Shown: positions 9,411-17,156 of the stretch, in pieces
How positions within the stretch are numbered: the stretch's first letter is position 1
Layout of the letters: every line of letters begins with the position of its first letter
Assembly: GCF_004022565.1 (NCBI RefSeq)
Contig: NZ_CP022987.1
Coordinates: 2,852,001 to 2,916,000, forward strand
Length of the DNA stretch: 64,000 nucleotides
Origin: Pollutimonas thiosulfatoxidans
GTDB taxonomy: Bacteria > Pseudomonadota > Gammaproteobacteria > Burkholderiales > Burkholderiaceae_B
Direction of reading: 5' to 3'
Program-made: the position numbers and the translations under genes
The notes under the pieces: model-generated
Told to the model about the DNA's origin: nothing
What the model saw: only the letters and a program-made list of their open reading frames with translations
Databases searched by the model: none

Positions 9411-10862
9411 TTGAATACCCAAACACCTTTTTCCTCCCTCGGGCTGGCGGAACCTCTTTTGCGTGCCGTTACCGAAACCGGTTACGAACACCCTACGCCT
9501 ATCCAGGCGCAAGCCATACCTCAAGTACTGAAAGGCGGCGATCTGCTGGCCGCAGCGCAAACGGGCACCGGCAAGACGGCTGGCTTTACCCTGCCCATCC
9601 TGCACCGCTTGCTGACGAACCCGCTGCAAACACGCAAGCCCGGCCAGCCCCGTGTGCTGATCCTGACCCCCACCCGCGAGCTTACTGCCCAGGTGGAAGA
9701 GTCCGTGCGCACCTACGGCAAGCACACCACCATCCGGTCGATGGTGATGTTTGGCGGCGTCAACATCAATCCGCAAATCAATGCCCTGCGCAAGCCGCTG
9801 GACATCCTCGTTGCCACGCCCGGCCGCCTGCTAGATCACGCACAACAGAAAACCGTGGATTTGTCTGCCGTTGAAATTCTGGTGCTGGACGAAGCCGATC
9901 GCATGCTGGACATGGGCTTCATCCGCGACATCCGCCGCATACTGGCCCTGTTGCCCAAGCAGCGGCAGAACTTGCTGTTCTCGGCCACCTTCTCGGATGA
10001 AATCCGTCAGTTGTCCAAGGGCGTGTTGAACAACCCGATAGAAATTTCTGTTGCGCGTCGCAATACGGCTTCCGAACTTGTTTCGCAAAGCATGGTGCTG
10101 ACCGAACAATCCCATAAGCGTGACCTGCTCAGCTACATCATCCGCGAAAGCGGCTGGCATCAAGTGCTGGTGTTCACACGCACCAAGCATGGCGCTAACC
10201 GCCTGGCTGAAAAGCTGGTCAAGGATGGGCTGGCGGCCGCTGCCATCCACGGCAACAAGAGCCAGGCAGCACGTACCCGCGCACTGGCCGGCTTCAAGGA
10301 CGGCAAGGTCGCCGTGCTGGTTGCCACCGACATCGCCGCACGCGGTATCGATATCGACCAGCTACCGCATGTGGTCAATTTTGAGCTGCCCAACGTTCCG
10401 GAAGACTATGTGCACCGTATCGGGCGCACCGGCCGCGCGGGCACGGAGGGCTCGGCCATGTCGTTGGTGGACAAGTCCGAGATCAAGCTGCTCACTGCCA
10501 TCGAAAAGCTCATCAACCGCCCCATCGAGCGCACCACCATCAAGGGATGGTCCGTCGATATGGTCAAGGCCGAACCCGCACACGTGCGAGCCGATGAGGA
10601 CCGCCCCCGCCGCAATAATGCGCCCCGTGGCGGCGCCGGCAACGGTGGTCGCGGCAATGGCCGCCCTGGCGGTCAACGCTCCGGCGATGCACGACGCAGC
10701 GACGGCACCGGCACACGTTCTGCTGCGGCGCCGCGTGGCGACGGCTCGGCGCCTCGCCAAGCGGCCCGCCGGCCTGCCGGCAACCATGCTGCCACCCCGC
10801 GTCCGGCTGCCGATGGCGGCCGTGGCAACACGGGTTTGCGCGCCGCGCTGCTGGGTAAGTAA
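9411..10862 (+). CDS. rhlE: DEAD-box ATP-dependent RNA helicase RhlE
   Basis: A 483-residue RNA helicase that unwinds RNA in ribosome assembly and mRNA decay. The motifs are complete: Q motif before Walker A AQTGTGKT (residues 49-56), PTREL (87-91), DEAD (160-163), SAT (191-193) and HRIGRTGR in the second RecA domain. The C-terminus is a basic, glycine/arginine-rich tail typical of RhlE. The frame is open from 9204, but the family N-terminus ([13 protein letters not shown]) is reached with a TTG codon at 9411 that has GGAG 6 bases upstream, so this rare start is preferred. The 9160-9410 upstream gap shared with lemA holds promoters; TACAAT near 9256 is a possible -10, which would give a leader of about 150 bases. 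Confidence 0.93.
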   Translation: MNTQTPFSSLGLAEPLLRAVTETGYEHPTPIQAQAIPQVLKGGDLLAAAQTGTGKTAGFTLPILHRLLTNPLQTRKPGQPRVLILTPTRELTAQVEESVRTYGKHTTIRSMVMFGGVNINPQINALRKPLDILVATPGRLLDHAQQKTVDLSAVEILVLDEADRMLDMGFIRDIRRILALLPKQRQNLLFSATFSDEIRQLSKGVLNNPIEISVARRNTASELVSQSMVLTEQSHKRDLLSYIIRESGWHQVLVFTRTKHGANRLAEKLVKDGLAAAAIHGNKSQAARTRALAGFKDGKVAVLVATDIAARGIDIDQLPHVVNFELPNVPEDYVHRIGRTGRAGTEGSAMSLVDKSEIKLLTAIEKLINRPIERTTIKGWSVDMVKAEPAHVRADEDRPRRNNAPRGGAGNGGRGNGRPGGQRSGDARRSDGTGTRSAAAPRGDGSAPRQAARRPAGNHAATPRPAADGGRGNTGLRAALLGK

Positions 10863-10877
10863 CACGCCAGGTCTTCC

Positions 10878-11507
10878 ATGGCTTTCTCCACCTGGCTTGC
10901 CTTCTTTGCTGCCTCCTGGGCGATCTCGTTTTCGCCCGGGCCAGGTGCGATCTCGGCGATGGCGTCCGGCCTGAAGTATGGCTTTCGTCGCGGTTACTGG
11001 ACTACCGTCGGGTTAATCCTGGGCATCTTGATTCAGTTCCTGATCGTGGCGGTGGGCCTGGGCGCCTTGTTGGCCGCGTCCGAATTCGCCTTTGGCATCG
11101 TCAAATGGCTGGGCGTGGCCTATCTGATTTACCTTGGGTGGAAGCAGTTCCGCACGGATGCCGCGCCGGTTGCGGTTCAGACCCATGATCCGGCGCCTTT
11201 CAAGCGTCGGGAGCTGATACTGCGGGGATGCCTGATCAATATCACCAACCCCAAGGGCACGGTATTCCTGCTGGCCGTGGTGCCGCAGTTCCTGAACCTG
11301 CAGGCGCCCCTACCCATGCAGTATGCCGCCCTGGCGGCCACGCTATGCCTGACGGACCTGGTGGCCATGGGCTGCTACACAACGCTGGCCGCGCGCATCC
11401 TTAAGCTGCTGCGCAGTCCGCGCCATATCCGCTGGCTTAATCGCGGTTTCGGCGCCATGTTCATTTTGGCCGGTACCGTGCTGGCCTCGTTCAGTCACCA
11501 TAAATAG
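10878..11507 (+). CDS. LysE/RhtB family amino-acid exporter
   Basis: A 209-residue inner-membrane exporter of the LysE superfamily. It has the family hallmark SPGPGAISAMASGLKYGFRRG near the N-terminus, six hydrophobic segments, and the NPKGTVFLLAVVPQF motif in the second half. Such proteins pump out amino acids or homoserine-lactone-like compounds using the proton gradient; the substrate cannot be predicted. It lies 15 bases after rhlE on the same strand, so it may share its transcript. A second LysE-type gene lies at 29344. Confidence 0.88.
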   Translation: MAFSTWLAFFAASWAISFSPGPGAISAMASGLKYGFRRGYWTTVGLILGILIQFLIVAVGLGALLAASEFAFGIVKWLGVAYLIYLGWKQFRTDAAPVAVQTHDPAPFKRRELILRGCLINITNPKGTVFLLAVVPQFLNLQAPLPMQYAALAATLCLTDLVAMGCYTTLAARILKLLRSPRHIRWLNRGFGAMFILAGTVLASFSHHK

Positions 11508-11569
11508 AACCAAACGCAATCCGGCAGTCCTCGGCCGGGATCGGTCGGGGGTCGCGCTAAAATCAAATT

Positions 11570-13177
11570 ATGAGCATCAGCCAAGAAGTCGCACGACGAC
11601 GTACATTTGCCATTATTTCTCACCCCGACGCGGGTAAAACAACGCTTACCGAGAAGCTGCTGCTGTTCGCGGGCGCGATCCAGATCGCAGGCAGCGTAAA
11701 GGCCCGCAAGGCCAGCCGCCATGCGTCGTCCGACTGGATGGAAATCGAAAAGCAGCGCGGCATCTCCGTCGCTTCGTCGGTCATGCAAATGGAATACCGC
11801 GATTGCGTCATCAACCTGCTCGATACTCCGGGTCACCAGGACTTCTCTGAAGATACCTATCGGGTACTGACGGCAGTCGATGCTGCCCTGATGGTGATCG
11901 ATGCGGCCAACGGCGTCGAGCCTCAAACCATCCGCTTGCTGCAAGTTTGCCGTGCGCGCAACACGCCCATCATTACTTTCATCAACAAGCTGGACCGCGA
12001 GGTGCAAGAGCCGCTTAACCTGCTGTCCGAGATTGAATCGCACCTGGGCATGGACGCCGTGCCTTTCTCGTGGCCCGTGGGTATGGGCCGCTCGTTCGGC
12101 GGTGTGTTCGACATACGGCGCAATCGCATGCGGGTCTTCCGTGCCGGGCAAGAGAAGCGTGGCGCGCAGGACGAAATGATAGACGGCCTGGATAATCCCG
12201 AGATCGCCAGTCGTTTTGGCGATGCCTACGCCAAAGCCAATGAAGAGATCGAACTGATACAGGCCGCCGCGCCTGAATTCGACCACGACGCTTTCCTGGC
12301 CGGCAAGCAGACACCCGTGTTTTTCGGTTCGGCCATCAATAACTTCGGCGTACAGGAGGTGCTGGATGCCTTGGTGGATCTGGCGCCCACGCCCGGTCCG
12401 CGTACCGCCATACAGCGCGAAGTGCAGCCCGATGAGCCAAAATTCAGCGGCGTGGTGTTCAAGGTACAGGCCAATATGGATCCGGCCCACCGCGATCGCG
12501 TCGCTTTCGTGCGGGTCAGCTCGGGCCGCTTCGAGCGCGGCATGCGCCTGAAGATCGCTCGCAACGGTAAAGAAATGCGCCCCAATAACGTCGTGTCCTT
12601 CCTGTCGCAGCGTCGCGAACTTCTGGACGTGGCTTACGCTGGTGACGTGATCGGCATCCCCAACCATGGCGTGCTGCAGCTTGGCGACGTATTGACGGAA
12701 GGCGAAACCCTGCAGTTCACCGGCTTGCCCTTTTTTGCGCCCGAACTGTTCCAGGCAGTCGAAGTCAAAGATCCCTTACGCATCAAACAATTGCGCATCG
12801 GGCTTACTCAACTGGGCGAAGAAGGTGCAATCCAGGTGTTCAGGCCCGAGGCCTCGGGCGGCGCCCTGTTGCTCGGCGCAGTCGGACAACTGCAGTTTGA
12901 AGTCGTGGCCCATAGGCTCAAGACCGAATACAAAGTGGACGCCCGCATGATGCCTTCGCGTTACAACATGGCACGTTGGTTTACAGCCGAGGACCCTGCT
13001 GTCTTGCGAAAATTCATGAATGCCAATGCTGCCAACATCGCCTATGATGTCGTCGATGCTGCCGCTTTCCTGGCCAGCTCCCCCGCTCAGCTTCGCGTCG
13101 CGCAAGAACTCTACCCCGGCGTGGAATTTCACGCCATGCGCGAGCACGGTGGACGCGTCTTCGGGCAAAATGCTTAA
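11570..13177 (+). CDS. prfC: Peptide chain release factor 3
   Basis: A 535-residue translational GTPase that recycles release factors 1 and 2 from the ribosome after termination. G1 HPDAGKTT (residues 18-25), G3 DTPGHQDF (85-92) and G4 NKLD (139-142) are all present, with the RF3-specific insert SRHASSDWMEIEKQRGISVASSV in switch I, followed by the beta-barrel domain and C-terminal domain. Full length for the family. There is no ribosome-binding site; a TAAAAT at 11558-11563 ends only 6 bases before the ATG, so the mRNA may be leaderless. Confidence 0.96.
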   Translation: MSISQEVARRRTFAIISHPDAGKTTLTEKLLLFAGAIQIAGSVKARKASRHASSDWMEIEKQRGISVASSVMQMEYRDCVINLLDTPGHQDFSEDTYRVLTAVDAALMVIDAANGVEPQTIRLLQVCRARNTPIITFINKLDREVQEPLNLLSEIESHLGMDAVPFSWPVGMGRSFGGVFDIRRNRMRVFRAGQEKRGAQDEMIDGLDNPEIASRFGDAYAKANEEIELIQAAAPEFDHDAFLAGKQTPVFFGSAINNFGVQEVLDALVDLAPTPGPRTAIQREVQPDEPKFSGVVFKVQANMDPAHRDRVAFVRVSSGRFERGMRLKIARNGKEMRPNNVVSFLSQRRELLDVAYAGDVIGIPNHGVLQLGDVLTEGETLQFTGLPFFAPELFQAVEVKDPLRIKQLRIGLTQLGEEGAIQVFRPEASGGALLLGAVGQLQFEVVAHRLKTEYKVDARMMPSRYNMARWFTAEDPAVLRKFMNANAANIAYDVVDAAAFLASSPAQLRVAQELYPGVEFHAMREHGGRVFGQNA

Positions 13178-13208
13178 CCAGCAACGCTGTCTGCGATTTT
13201 TTGCTTTG

Positions 13209-13238
13209 GCGCCCAGCCCGTATACTGGGCGTCGTTTT
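13209..13238 (+). terminator. Probable rho-independent terminator after prfC
   Basis: GCGCCCAG (13209-13216) pairs with CTGGGCGT (13225-13232) around an 8-base loop, followed by CGTTTT. The T run is short. The loop contains TATACT, which could also act as a -10 element for the next gene, so terminator and promoter functions may overlap. Confidence 0.5.
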
Positions 13239-13255
13239 CCAGACAGAGGGTAATC

Positions 13256-13900
13256 ATGTCCTGGCGAGTTATTTTTGCAGTATTGGTCATTGCCGCAGGG
13301 GCTTCAGCCTGGGGTGGAATACGTCTGGGCGACTGGCTCGTGGCGCATGGACCAGTCGCGCCGCCAGTTCCAGAGTTCCCCGAGCTGTCGGAGGTTCCCG
13401 TACTGGATGCGGATGGCCGGCCCTACGTGGCGCAACCGCCGCAGCCGCTGACCAACGGTCAGTTGGGCGTGCCTGAGCCACCCGAGCAATTCGCTTGGCA
13501 GATCCCACCGACGTCGCTGGAAGAAACCAAAGCCACCACCAATATCGAGCTGGCGACCACCATGATCAGCATGGAAGAAGCCCAAATGATTGCCGACCAT
13601 GGCGCCGGTCAGACACTGCAAGGTATTGCCGATGTCGGCGGACTGGGTCTGGGAGGCAATAGCGCCCATGGCGAGCACGCGCTGCAGCCGATAGAAGTGG
13701 CGCCGCCACCACCGCCGCCCCCGGCGGTCGTCACGCCAAGCAATCAATCGTGGCAGGCCAGCCTTAGACAAGATTTACAGGCGTGCAGCGCCCTGGGCTT
13801 TTTTGATCGGCCCAGTTGTGCCTGGGCCGCTCGCAATAAATACTGCCAACCGAACAATGCCTGGGGTCGTGTAGCCGACTGCCCAAGCAAGTCGTTCTAG
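13256..13900 (+). CDS. Unrecognised membrane-anchored proline-rich protein
   Basis: A 214-residue protein I do not recognise. It has one N-terminal hydrophobic segment (residues 4-21, WRVIFAVLVIAAGASAWGG) that would serve as a membrane anchor or uncleaved signal, a long low-complexity proline-rich middle including a run of eight prolines near residue 150, and a compact C-terminal region with several cysteines (ACSALGF, PSCAW, KYCQ, DCPS) that could form disulfides in the periplasm. A good AGAGGG ribosome-binding site precedes the ATG. The arrangement suggests an anchor, a spacer and a small periplasmic module, but no function can be given. Confidence 0.75.
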   Translation: MSWRVIFAVLVIAAGASAWGGIRLGDWLVAHGPVAPPVPEFPELSEVPVLDADGRPYVAQPPQPLTNGQLGVPEPPEQFAWQIPPTSLEETKATTNIELATTMISMEEAQMIADHGAGQTLQGIADVGGLGLGGNSAHGEHALQPIEVAPPPPPPPAVVTPSNQSWQASLRQDLQACSALGFFDRPSCAWAARNKYCQPNNAWGRVADCPSKSF

Positions 13901-13916
13901 TCAGCAGTTAAAGAGG

Positions 13917-14387
13917 CTATTCGCCCATTTGCGACTGCAGATAATTCTGCAAGCCTACCTTCTCGACCAATTCCATCTGGGTTTCCAGCCAGTCGATATG
14001 CTCTTCAGTGTCGTTCAGGATGTCCTGGAACAGATCGCGAGAGACGAAATCGCGCACCGACTCGCAATAGGCCATGGCCTCTTTGACGGTGGCCTGCGCA
14101 GCCGATTCCAGCTTGTGGTCGCAGGACAGGATTTCAGGCACGTCCTCGCCGATCATGAGCTTGTGCAGATCTTGCAGATTGGGCAAGCCATCCAACATGA
14201 AAATACGCTCTATCAGTCGATCTGCGTGTTTCATTTCCCCGATGGATTCGTCGTACTCGTGCTTGCCAAGCTTGGTCAGACCCCAGTGATCCAGCATGCG
14301 TGCATGCAGGAAGTACTGGTTAATGGCGGTAAGCTCGTTCTTGAGCTGCGCATTCAAATGTTGAATTACGGTTGTGTCGCCTTTCAT
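13917..14387 (-). CDS. bfr: Bacterioferritin
   Basis: A 156-residue haem-containing iron-storage protein that assembles as a 24-mer, oxidises Fe(II) and stores ferric mineral. The ferroxidase ligands Glu18, Glu51 and His54 and the haem-ligand Met52 are in place ([15 protein letters not shown]), as are the later Glu and His in the second helix pair ([10 protein letters not shown]). An ATG at 14391-14393 lies one base from GGAG, while the ATG at 14387 is 7 bases from it, so the [12 protein letters not shown] start is chosen. The partner ferredoxin bfd is upstream on the same strand; the 125-base gap shows only a CCGCGG inverted repeat (14473-14493). Confidence 0.95.
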   Translation of the reverse strand: MKGDTTVIQHLNAQLKNELTAINQYFLHARMLDHWGLTKLGKHEYDESIGEMKHADRLIERIFMLDGLPNLQDLHKLMIGEDVPEILSCDHKLESAAQATVKEAMAYCESVRDFVSRDLFQDILNDTEEHIDWLETQMELVEKVGLQNYLQSQMGE

Positions 14388-14512
14388 GGCCATACTCCTG
14401 AAGCAAAGTCAGTCGTAAGGCTACCATGGCGGCACCGGAAATGGTTGGGGAATTCAGAGGGCACAGCCCGACCCGCGGCCATTGCGACCGCGGAAAATCG
14501 TTACCAGAAACT

Positions 14513-14785
14513 TCAGGCGCGACGGACGGCCACTTCGACCATGGATGTTGCCACGATACGTGCGTCGTTGGCGGCATCGCACACCAATGCGCCGGCATCG
14601 TGCTGGTGCATGACCTGGCCAGCGTAGCGACCACCCGGCAGGTATTCTGCCGCCGTCTCGGCGCAGCAGCCGCAGCAGGCCGCAACGCCAAGCTGGCCTT
14701 GCAGGTCTGACATCGTGGTGGCGCCCTGCGCGACCGCAGTCTGAACCTGGCGTTCGGTGATGGCGTTACAGATACAAATGAACAT
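14513..14785 (-). CDS. bfd: Bacterioferritin-associated ferredoxin
   Basis: A 90-residue [2Fe-2S] protein that docks on bacterioferritin and reduces its core to release iron. Cluster ligands follow the Bfd spacing C-x-C-x31-C-x2-C (Cys4, Cys6, Cys38, Cys41). The family start MFICICNAIT fixes the ATG at 14785; a longer upstream frame adds only hydrophobic residues out of family. A Fur-box-like sequence covers the start codon, fitting expression under iron starvation. It stands upstream of bfr in the same direction. Confidence 0.93.
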   Translation of the reverse strand: MFICICNAITERQVQTAVAQGATTMSDLQGQLGVAACCGCCAETAAEYLPGGRYAGQVMHQHDAGALVCDAANDARIVATSMVEVAVRRA

Positions 14786-14801
14786 GAGAACAATTATCAT
14801 C
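14783..14801 (-). promoter_or_regulatory. Fur-box-like operator over the bfd start
   Basis: Read on the minus strand the site is GATGATAATTGTTCTCATG, close to the Fur consensus GATAATGATAATCATTATC and to the frequent variant AATGATAATTGTTCTCATT. It overlaps the ATG of bfd. In enterobacteria bfd is Fur repressed, so the position makes biological sense. Binding has not been shown here. Confidence 0.65.
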
Positions 14802-14850
14802 CAGATTGCGCGAAAGATCAATCTGAAAAATCATCCTGTGGCACAAAACA

Positions 14851-16260
14851 CTACACCGGATCCAGCGCGGCTCGGGCCTTGCGCAAGATAGCCGGTTCGA
14901 TGCCTGCCGCTTCCCGGTACTTGGCCACGGTACGGCGGGCAATCACGACGCCTTGGTCGGCCAGCCGCAAGGCTATCTGACTGTCCGAAAGCGGCTTGCC
15001 AGGGGGTTCATTGCTTACCAACTTGCGGATCAGTTCGCGCACCGCTGTGGCGGACGTGGCCTCGCCATCGTCGGTCTGCAAGGCCACGCCAAAGAAACGC
15101 TTCAGTTCTATGACGCCCCAAGGGGTCTGTGCGTATTTCTGCTTGGTCGAGCGAGATACGGTGGATTCGTGCATTTGCAGCTCCTGGGCAATATCGCGCA
15201 GACCCAGTGGCCGCATGGCAGCGGTGCCATGTTCGAAAAAATCGCGTTGCCGTTCAACCACGGCCTGCGCCACACGCAATATCGTCACATAGCGCTGCTG
15301 CACACTCTTGATCAAGCCGTGCGCCTGCTGCAATTGGCTGTGCAGGCCGGTGGTCGCGGTAGATGTGGCGAGCATGCCTTCGTACAGTGCATTAACGCGT
15401 AAGCGCGGCATGACTGCGGGGTTTATTCTGGCGATCCAGCGATCCCCCACGCGTTGCACCAATACATCCGGGACGATGTAGTCGGCCGTCGAGCTCGCCC
15501 AGTCGCGTGCCGGCTTGGGCTCAAGCTGCAGCAACAAAGCATGTGCGGCGCGCAAGAGGGGCAGCGGACAATCCAGCGCTTCACGCAGCCTGGTCATATT
15601 GCCGGTGGCCAACAGGGCCAGGTGTTCTCGCGCTATACGCTGGGCACACTCGACAACATCCCCGGGAATGCCGGTATCCGACCCTCCCGCCAATTGGCGC
15701 AATTGCAGGCACAGGCAGTCGCCAAGAGAAGTAGCGCCCACCCCTGGAGGGTCGAAAGACTGAAGCAGGTTCAAAGCGGCCTGCAATTCGCTGGCTCTCA
15801 CGCCTAGCGCCTTGGGCAGGCAATCCAGAATCTCTTCCAGTGGTGTAGGCAGGTAGCCGTTTTCATCGAGTTCATCGATCAACAGGGACACCAGGGCGGT
15901 ATCGCGGGCCTGGGCACGCGTCAGCCGCAATTGCTCGTGCAGGTGCTCCTGCAAGCTTACAGCCAAGGCCGTTTCTGGACGTGTGGGAGCGTCGGACGAT
16001 CCCGCGCCGTCACTGCCGCTGGAGGCGCCAGGGGTATCCCATCGGTCTTCCTGCGCGTGGGCATCGTCCGCTACCGTATCGGGCGTAACGGTGTCATACT
16101 CTTCGTCACGTTCGAGTAGCGGGTTTTCGAGCAGGGCCTGGGCCACTTCCAGCTCCAGTTCGTGCGCCGACAACTGCAGGAATCGTATCGATTGCTGCAG
16201 CTGAGGGGTCAGCGCCAACTGCTGATGTTGACGAAGTTCCAGAGACTGACGCGATTGCAT
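14851..16260 (-). CDS. rpoN: RNA polymerase sigma-54 factor
   Basis: A 469-residue sigma-54. Region I is glutamine/leucine rich (MQSRQSLELRQHQQLALTPQ), followed by an acidic region II, the core-binding domain, a helix-turn-helix (LRDIAQELQMHESTVSRSTK) and a perfect RpoN box ARRTVAKYRE near the C-terminus. It directs transcription from -24/-12 promoters with enhancer-binding ATPases. The start at 16260 matches the family and leaves only 16 bases to the divergent gene. The neighbourhood is unusual: no lptB, hpf or ptsN is adjacent, so this may be a paralogue of the housekeeping copy. Confidence 0.95.
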   Translation of the reverse strand: MQSRQSLELRQHQQLALTPQLQQSIRFLQLSAHELELEVAQALLENPLLERDEEYDTVTPDTVADDAHAQEDRWDTPGASSGSDGAGSSDAPTRPETALAVSLQEHLHEQLRLTRAQARDTALVSLLIDELDENGYLPTPLEEILDCLPKALGVRASELQAALNLLQSFDPPGVGATSLGDCLCLQLRQLAGGSDTGIPGDVVECAQRIAREHLALLATGNMTRLREALDCPLPLLRAAHALLLQLEPKPARDWASSTADYIVPDVLVQRVGDRWIARINPAVMPRLRVNALYEGMLATSTATTGLHSQLQQAHGLIKSVQQRYVTILRVAQAVVERQRDFFEHGTAAMRPLGLRDIAQELQMHESTVSRSTKQKYAQTPWGVIELKRFFGVALQTDDGEATSATAVRELIRKLVSNEPPGKPLSDSQIALRLADQGVVIARRTVAKYREAAGIEPAILRKARAALDPV

Positions 16261-16276
16261 AGTTAAAATACGCCGT

Positions 16277-16849
16277 ATGACATCAACCAATCTACCACCG
16301 CAGCCCACCAGCCAGGATCGCGCACTGCTGCGTACGACCTTGCTGAAACTAACCGCAGGTCAAAAGATCTTGTGTGCCGTAGTCATCGCCGTCGTGGCGC
16401 TGGTCTGGTATGACCTGCTTAACCGGCTAGTGGAATTTGGCCGCGGTATCAACTACGAGGGCCTGCATGCACTAGGGGCCCGGGTGGTAACCCTGCTAAA
16501 AGAATACAACCCCTTCTTCTGGTGGGCGGTGGTCGCCTTGTGTACGCTTATTATTGCCTATTTTTTGTACGGTTTTGTACGGGCGGCGTTAAACCGTGCT
16601 CGCGCCAGGCACCTTCGCGAGGAAACCGTACAGATGTTGGCGACCCGCCTGTCCGAGCCCGCGCGCGAGGTCCTGCGCTGGTCCTGGCGCGACCCGCGCG
16701 AGCCACTGACCGTGGGCGATCTGCAACGCACCGCCGCCGAGCTGCGCAATGGTCGATACGCCAAGATCACCCTGGCACGACGACAGGCAGCGCTTTTAGC
16801 CGATGCGCCGAGCGCCCCGGCAGGCGCTAAAGACTTGCCAAGCGTCTAA
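16277..16849 (+). CDS. Small two-helix membrane protein, unrecognised
   Basis: A 190-residue protein with two clear membrane helices (about residues 30-48 ILCAVVIAVVALVWYDLL and 77-99 FFWWAVVALCTLIIAYFLYGFV) and a basic, soluble C-terminal half rich in Arg and Ala (ARARHLREETVQMLATRLSEPAREVLRWSW). I do not recognise the family. It is divergent from rpoN with only 16 bases between the start codons, so each promoter must lie inside the other gene. The leuA leader begins 21 bases after its stop. Confidence 0.75.
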   Translation: MTSTNLPPQPTSQDRALLRTTLLKLTAGQKILCAVVIAVVALVWYDLLNRLVEFGRGINYEGLHALGARVVTLLKEYNPFFWWAVVALCTLIIAYFLYGFVRAALNRARARHLREETVQMLATRLSEPAREVLRWSWRDPREPLTVGDLQRTAAELRNGRYAKITLARRQAALLADAPSAPAGAKDLPSV

Positions 16850-16852
16850 AAA

Positions 16853-16858
16853 TATGAT
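16853..16858 (+). promoter_or_regulatory. Possible -10 element of the leuA leader transcript
   Basis: TATGAT lies 12 bases before a 50-codon reading frame. No convincing -35 hexamer is at the right distance (TTGCCA at 16835-16840 is too close), so this is tentative. If used, the transcript would start near 16865 with an unusually short 5' leader before the leader-peptide ATG. Confidence 0.35.
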
Positions 16859-16870
16859 CGACTATAGGGC

Positions 16871-17023
16871 ATGAGTTCGCAACACGCCTCCTCTTTTAAC
16901 GTCGCCGCCAGCAGTTTTTCTGCCGACGGCGCGTTGCGTGTTCCCTGCGCAGCCCTGCGTAGCCTCATTGGCGTTCCCGCCCTATCGCTTTCGCTGCTAC
17001 TACCGATCGGTTGCCGAGCCTAG
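16871..17023 (+). CDS. Candidate leucine leader peptide
   Basis: A 50-codon frame (ATG at 16871, TAG at 17021) in the 307-base gap before leuA. Its end reads GVPALSLSLLLPIGC: five leucine codons in seven (CTA, CTT, CTG, CTA, CTA), three of them the rare CTA, which is what a ribosome-stalling leucine sensor would need. An AGGG lies only one base before the ATG, so initiation would be weak or leaderless. The leucine run sits just before two mutually exclusive hairpins. No homologue search was possible; the frame may instead be chance in a GC-rich gap. Confidence 0.5.
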   Translation: MSSQHASSFNVAASSFSADGALRVPCAALRSLIGVPALSLSLLLPIGCRA

Positions 17024-17066
17024 CGACGCGTGGCAGTTCGGCAGCCCTTTCCGGCCACATCTTTTT
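17009..17066 (+). promoter_or_regulatory. Candidate leuA attenuator: antiterminator and terminator hairpins
   Basis: GGTTGCCGA (17009-17017) pairs along its whole length, with one G-U, to TCGGCAGCC (17038-17046). A competing stem uses GTGGC (17030-17034) with GCCAC (17054-17058), extended by CGG/CCG, and is followed by a T run at 17062-17066, like a weak terminator. The two share bases 17038-17041, so only one can form. A ribosome held at the first CTA (16982) leaves the first hairpin free to form; one that reaches the stop codon would cover its left arm and let the terminator form. From 17067 to the leuA ribosome-binding site I see nothing else. Confidence 0.45.
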
Positions 17067-17156
17067 CCACCTCTACCGTAATTGATCTTAAAGAGCGTGT
17101 TGCACGAAGCTCCGGTGGTGGCGACAAACAAATATCCAGTTCCAACGAGGCTTTCC

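Noticed and set aside
11495..12667. A 390-codon open frame opposite prfC
   Set aside because: It reads antisense to the intact, fully motif-bearing prfC and shows no protein family features.
14473..14493. CCGCGG inverted repeat after bfd as a terminator
   Set aside because: No T run on the minus strand and only six base pairs; left as an unassigned repeat.
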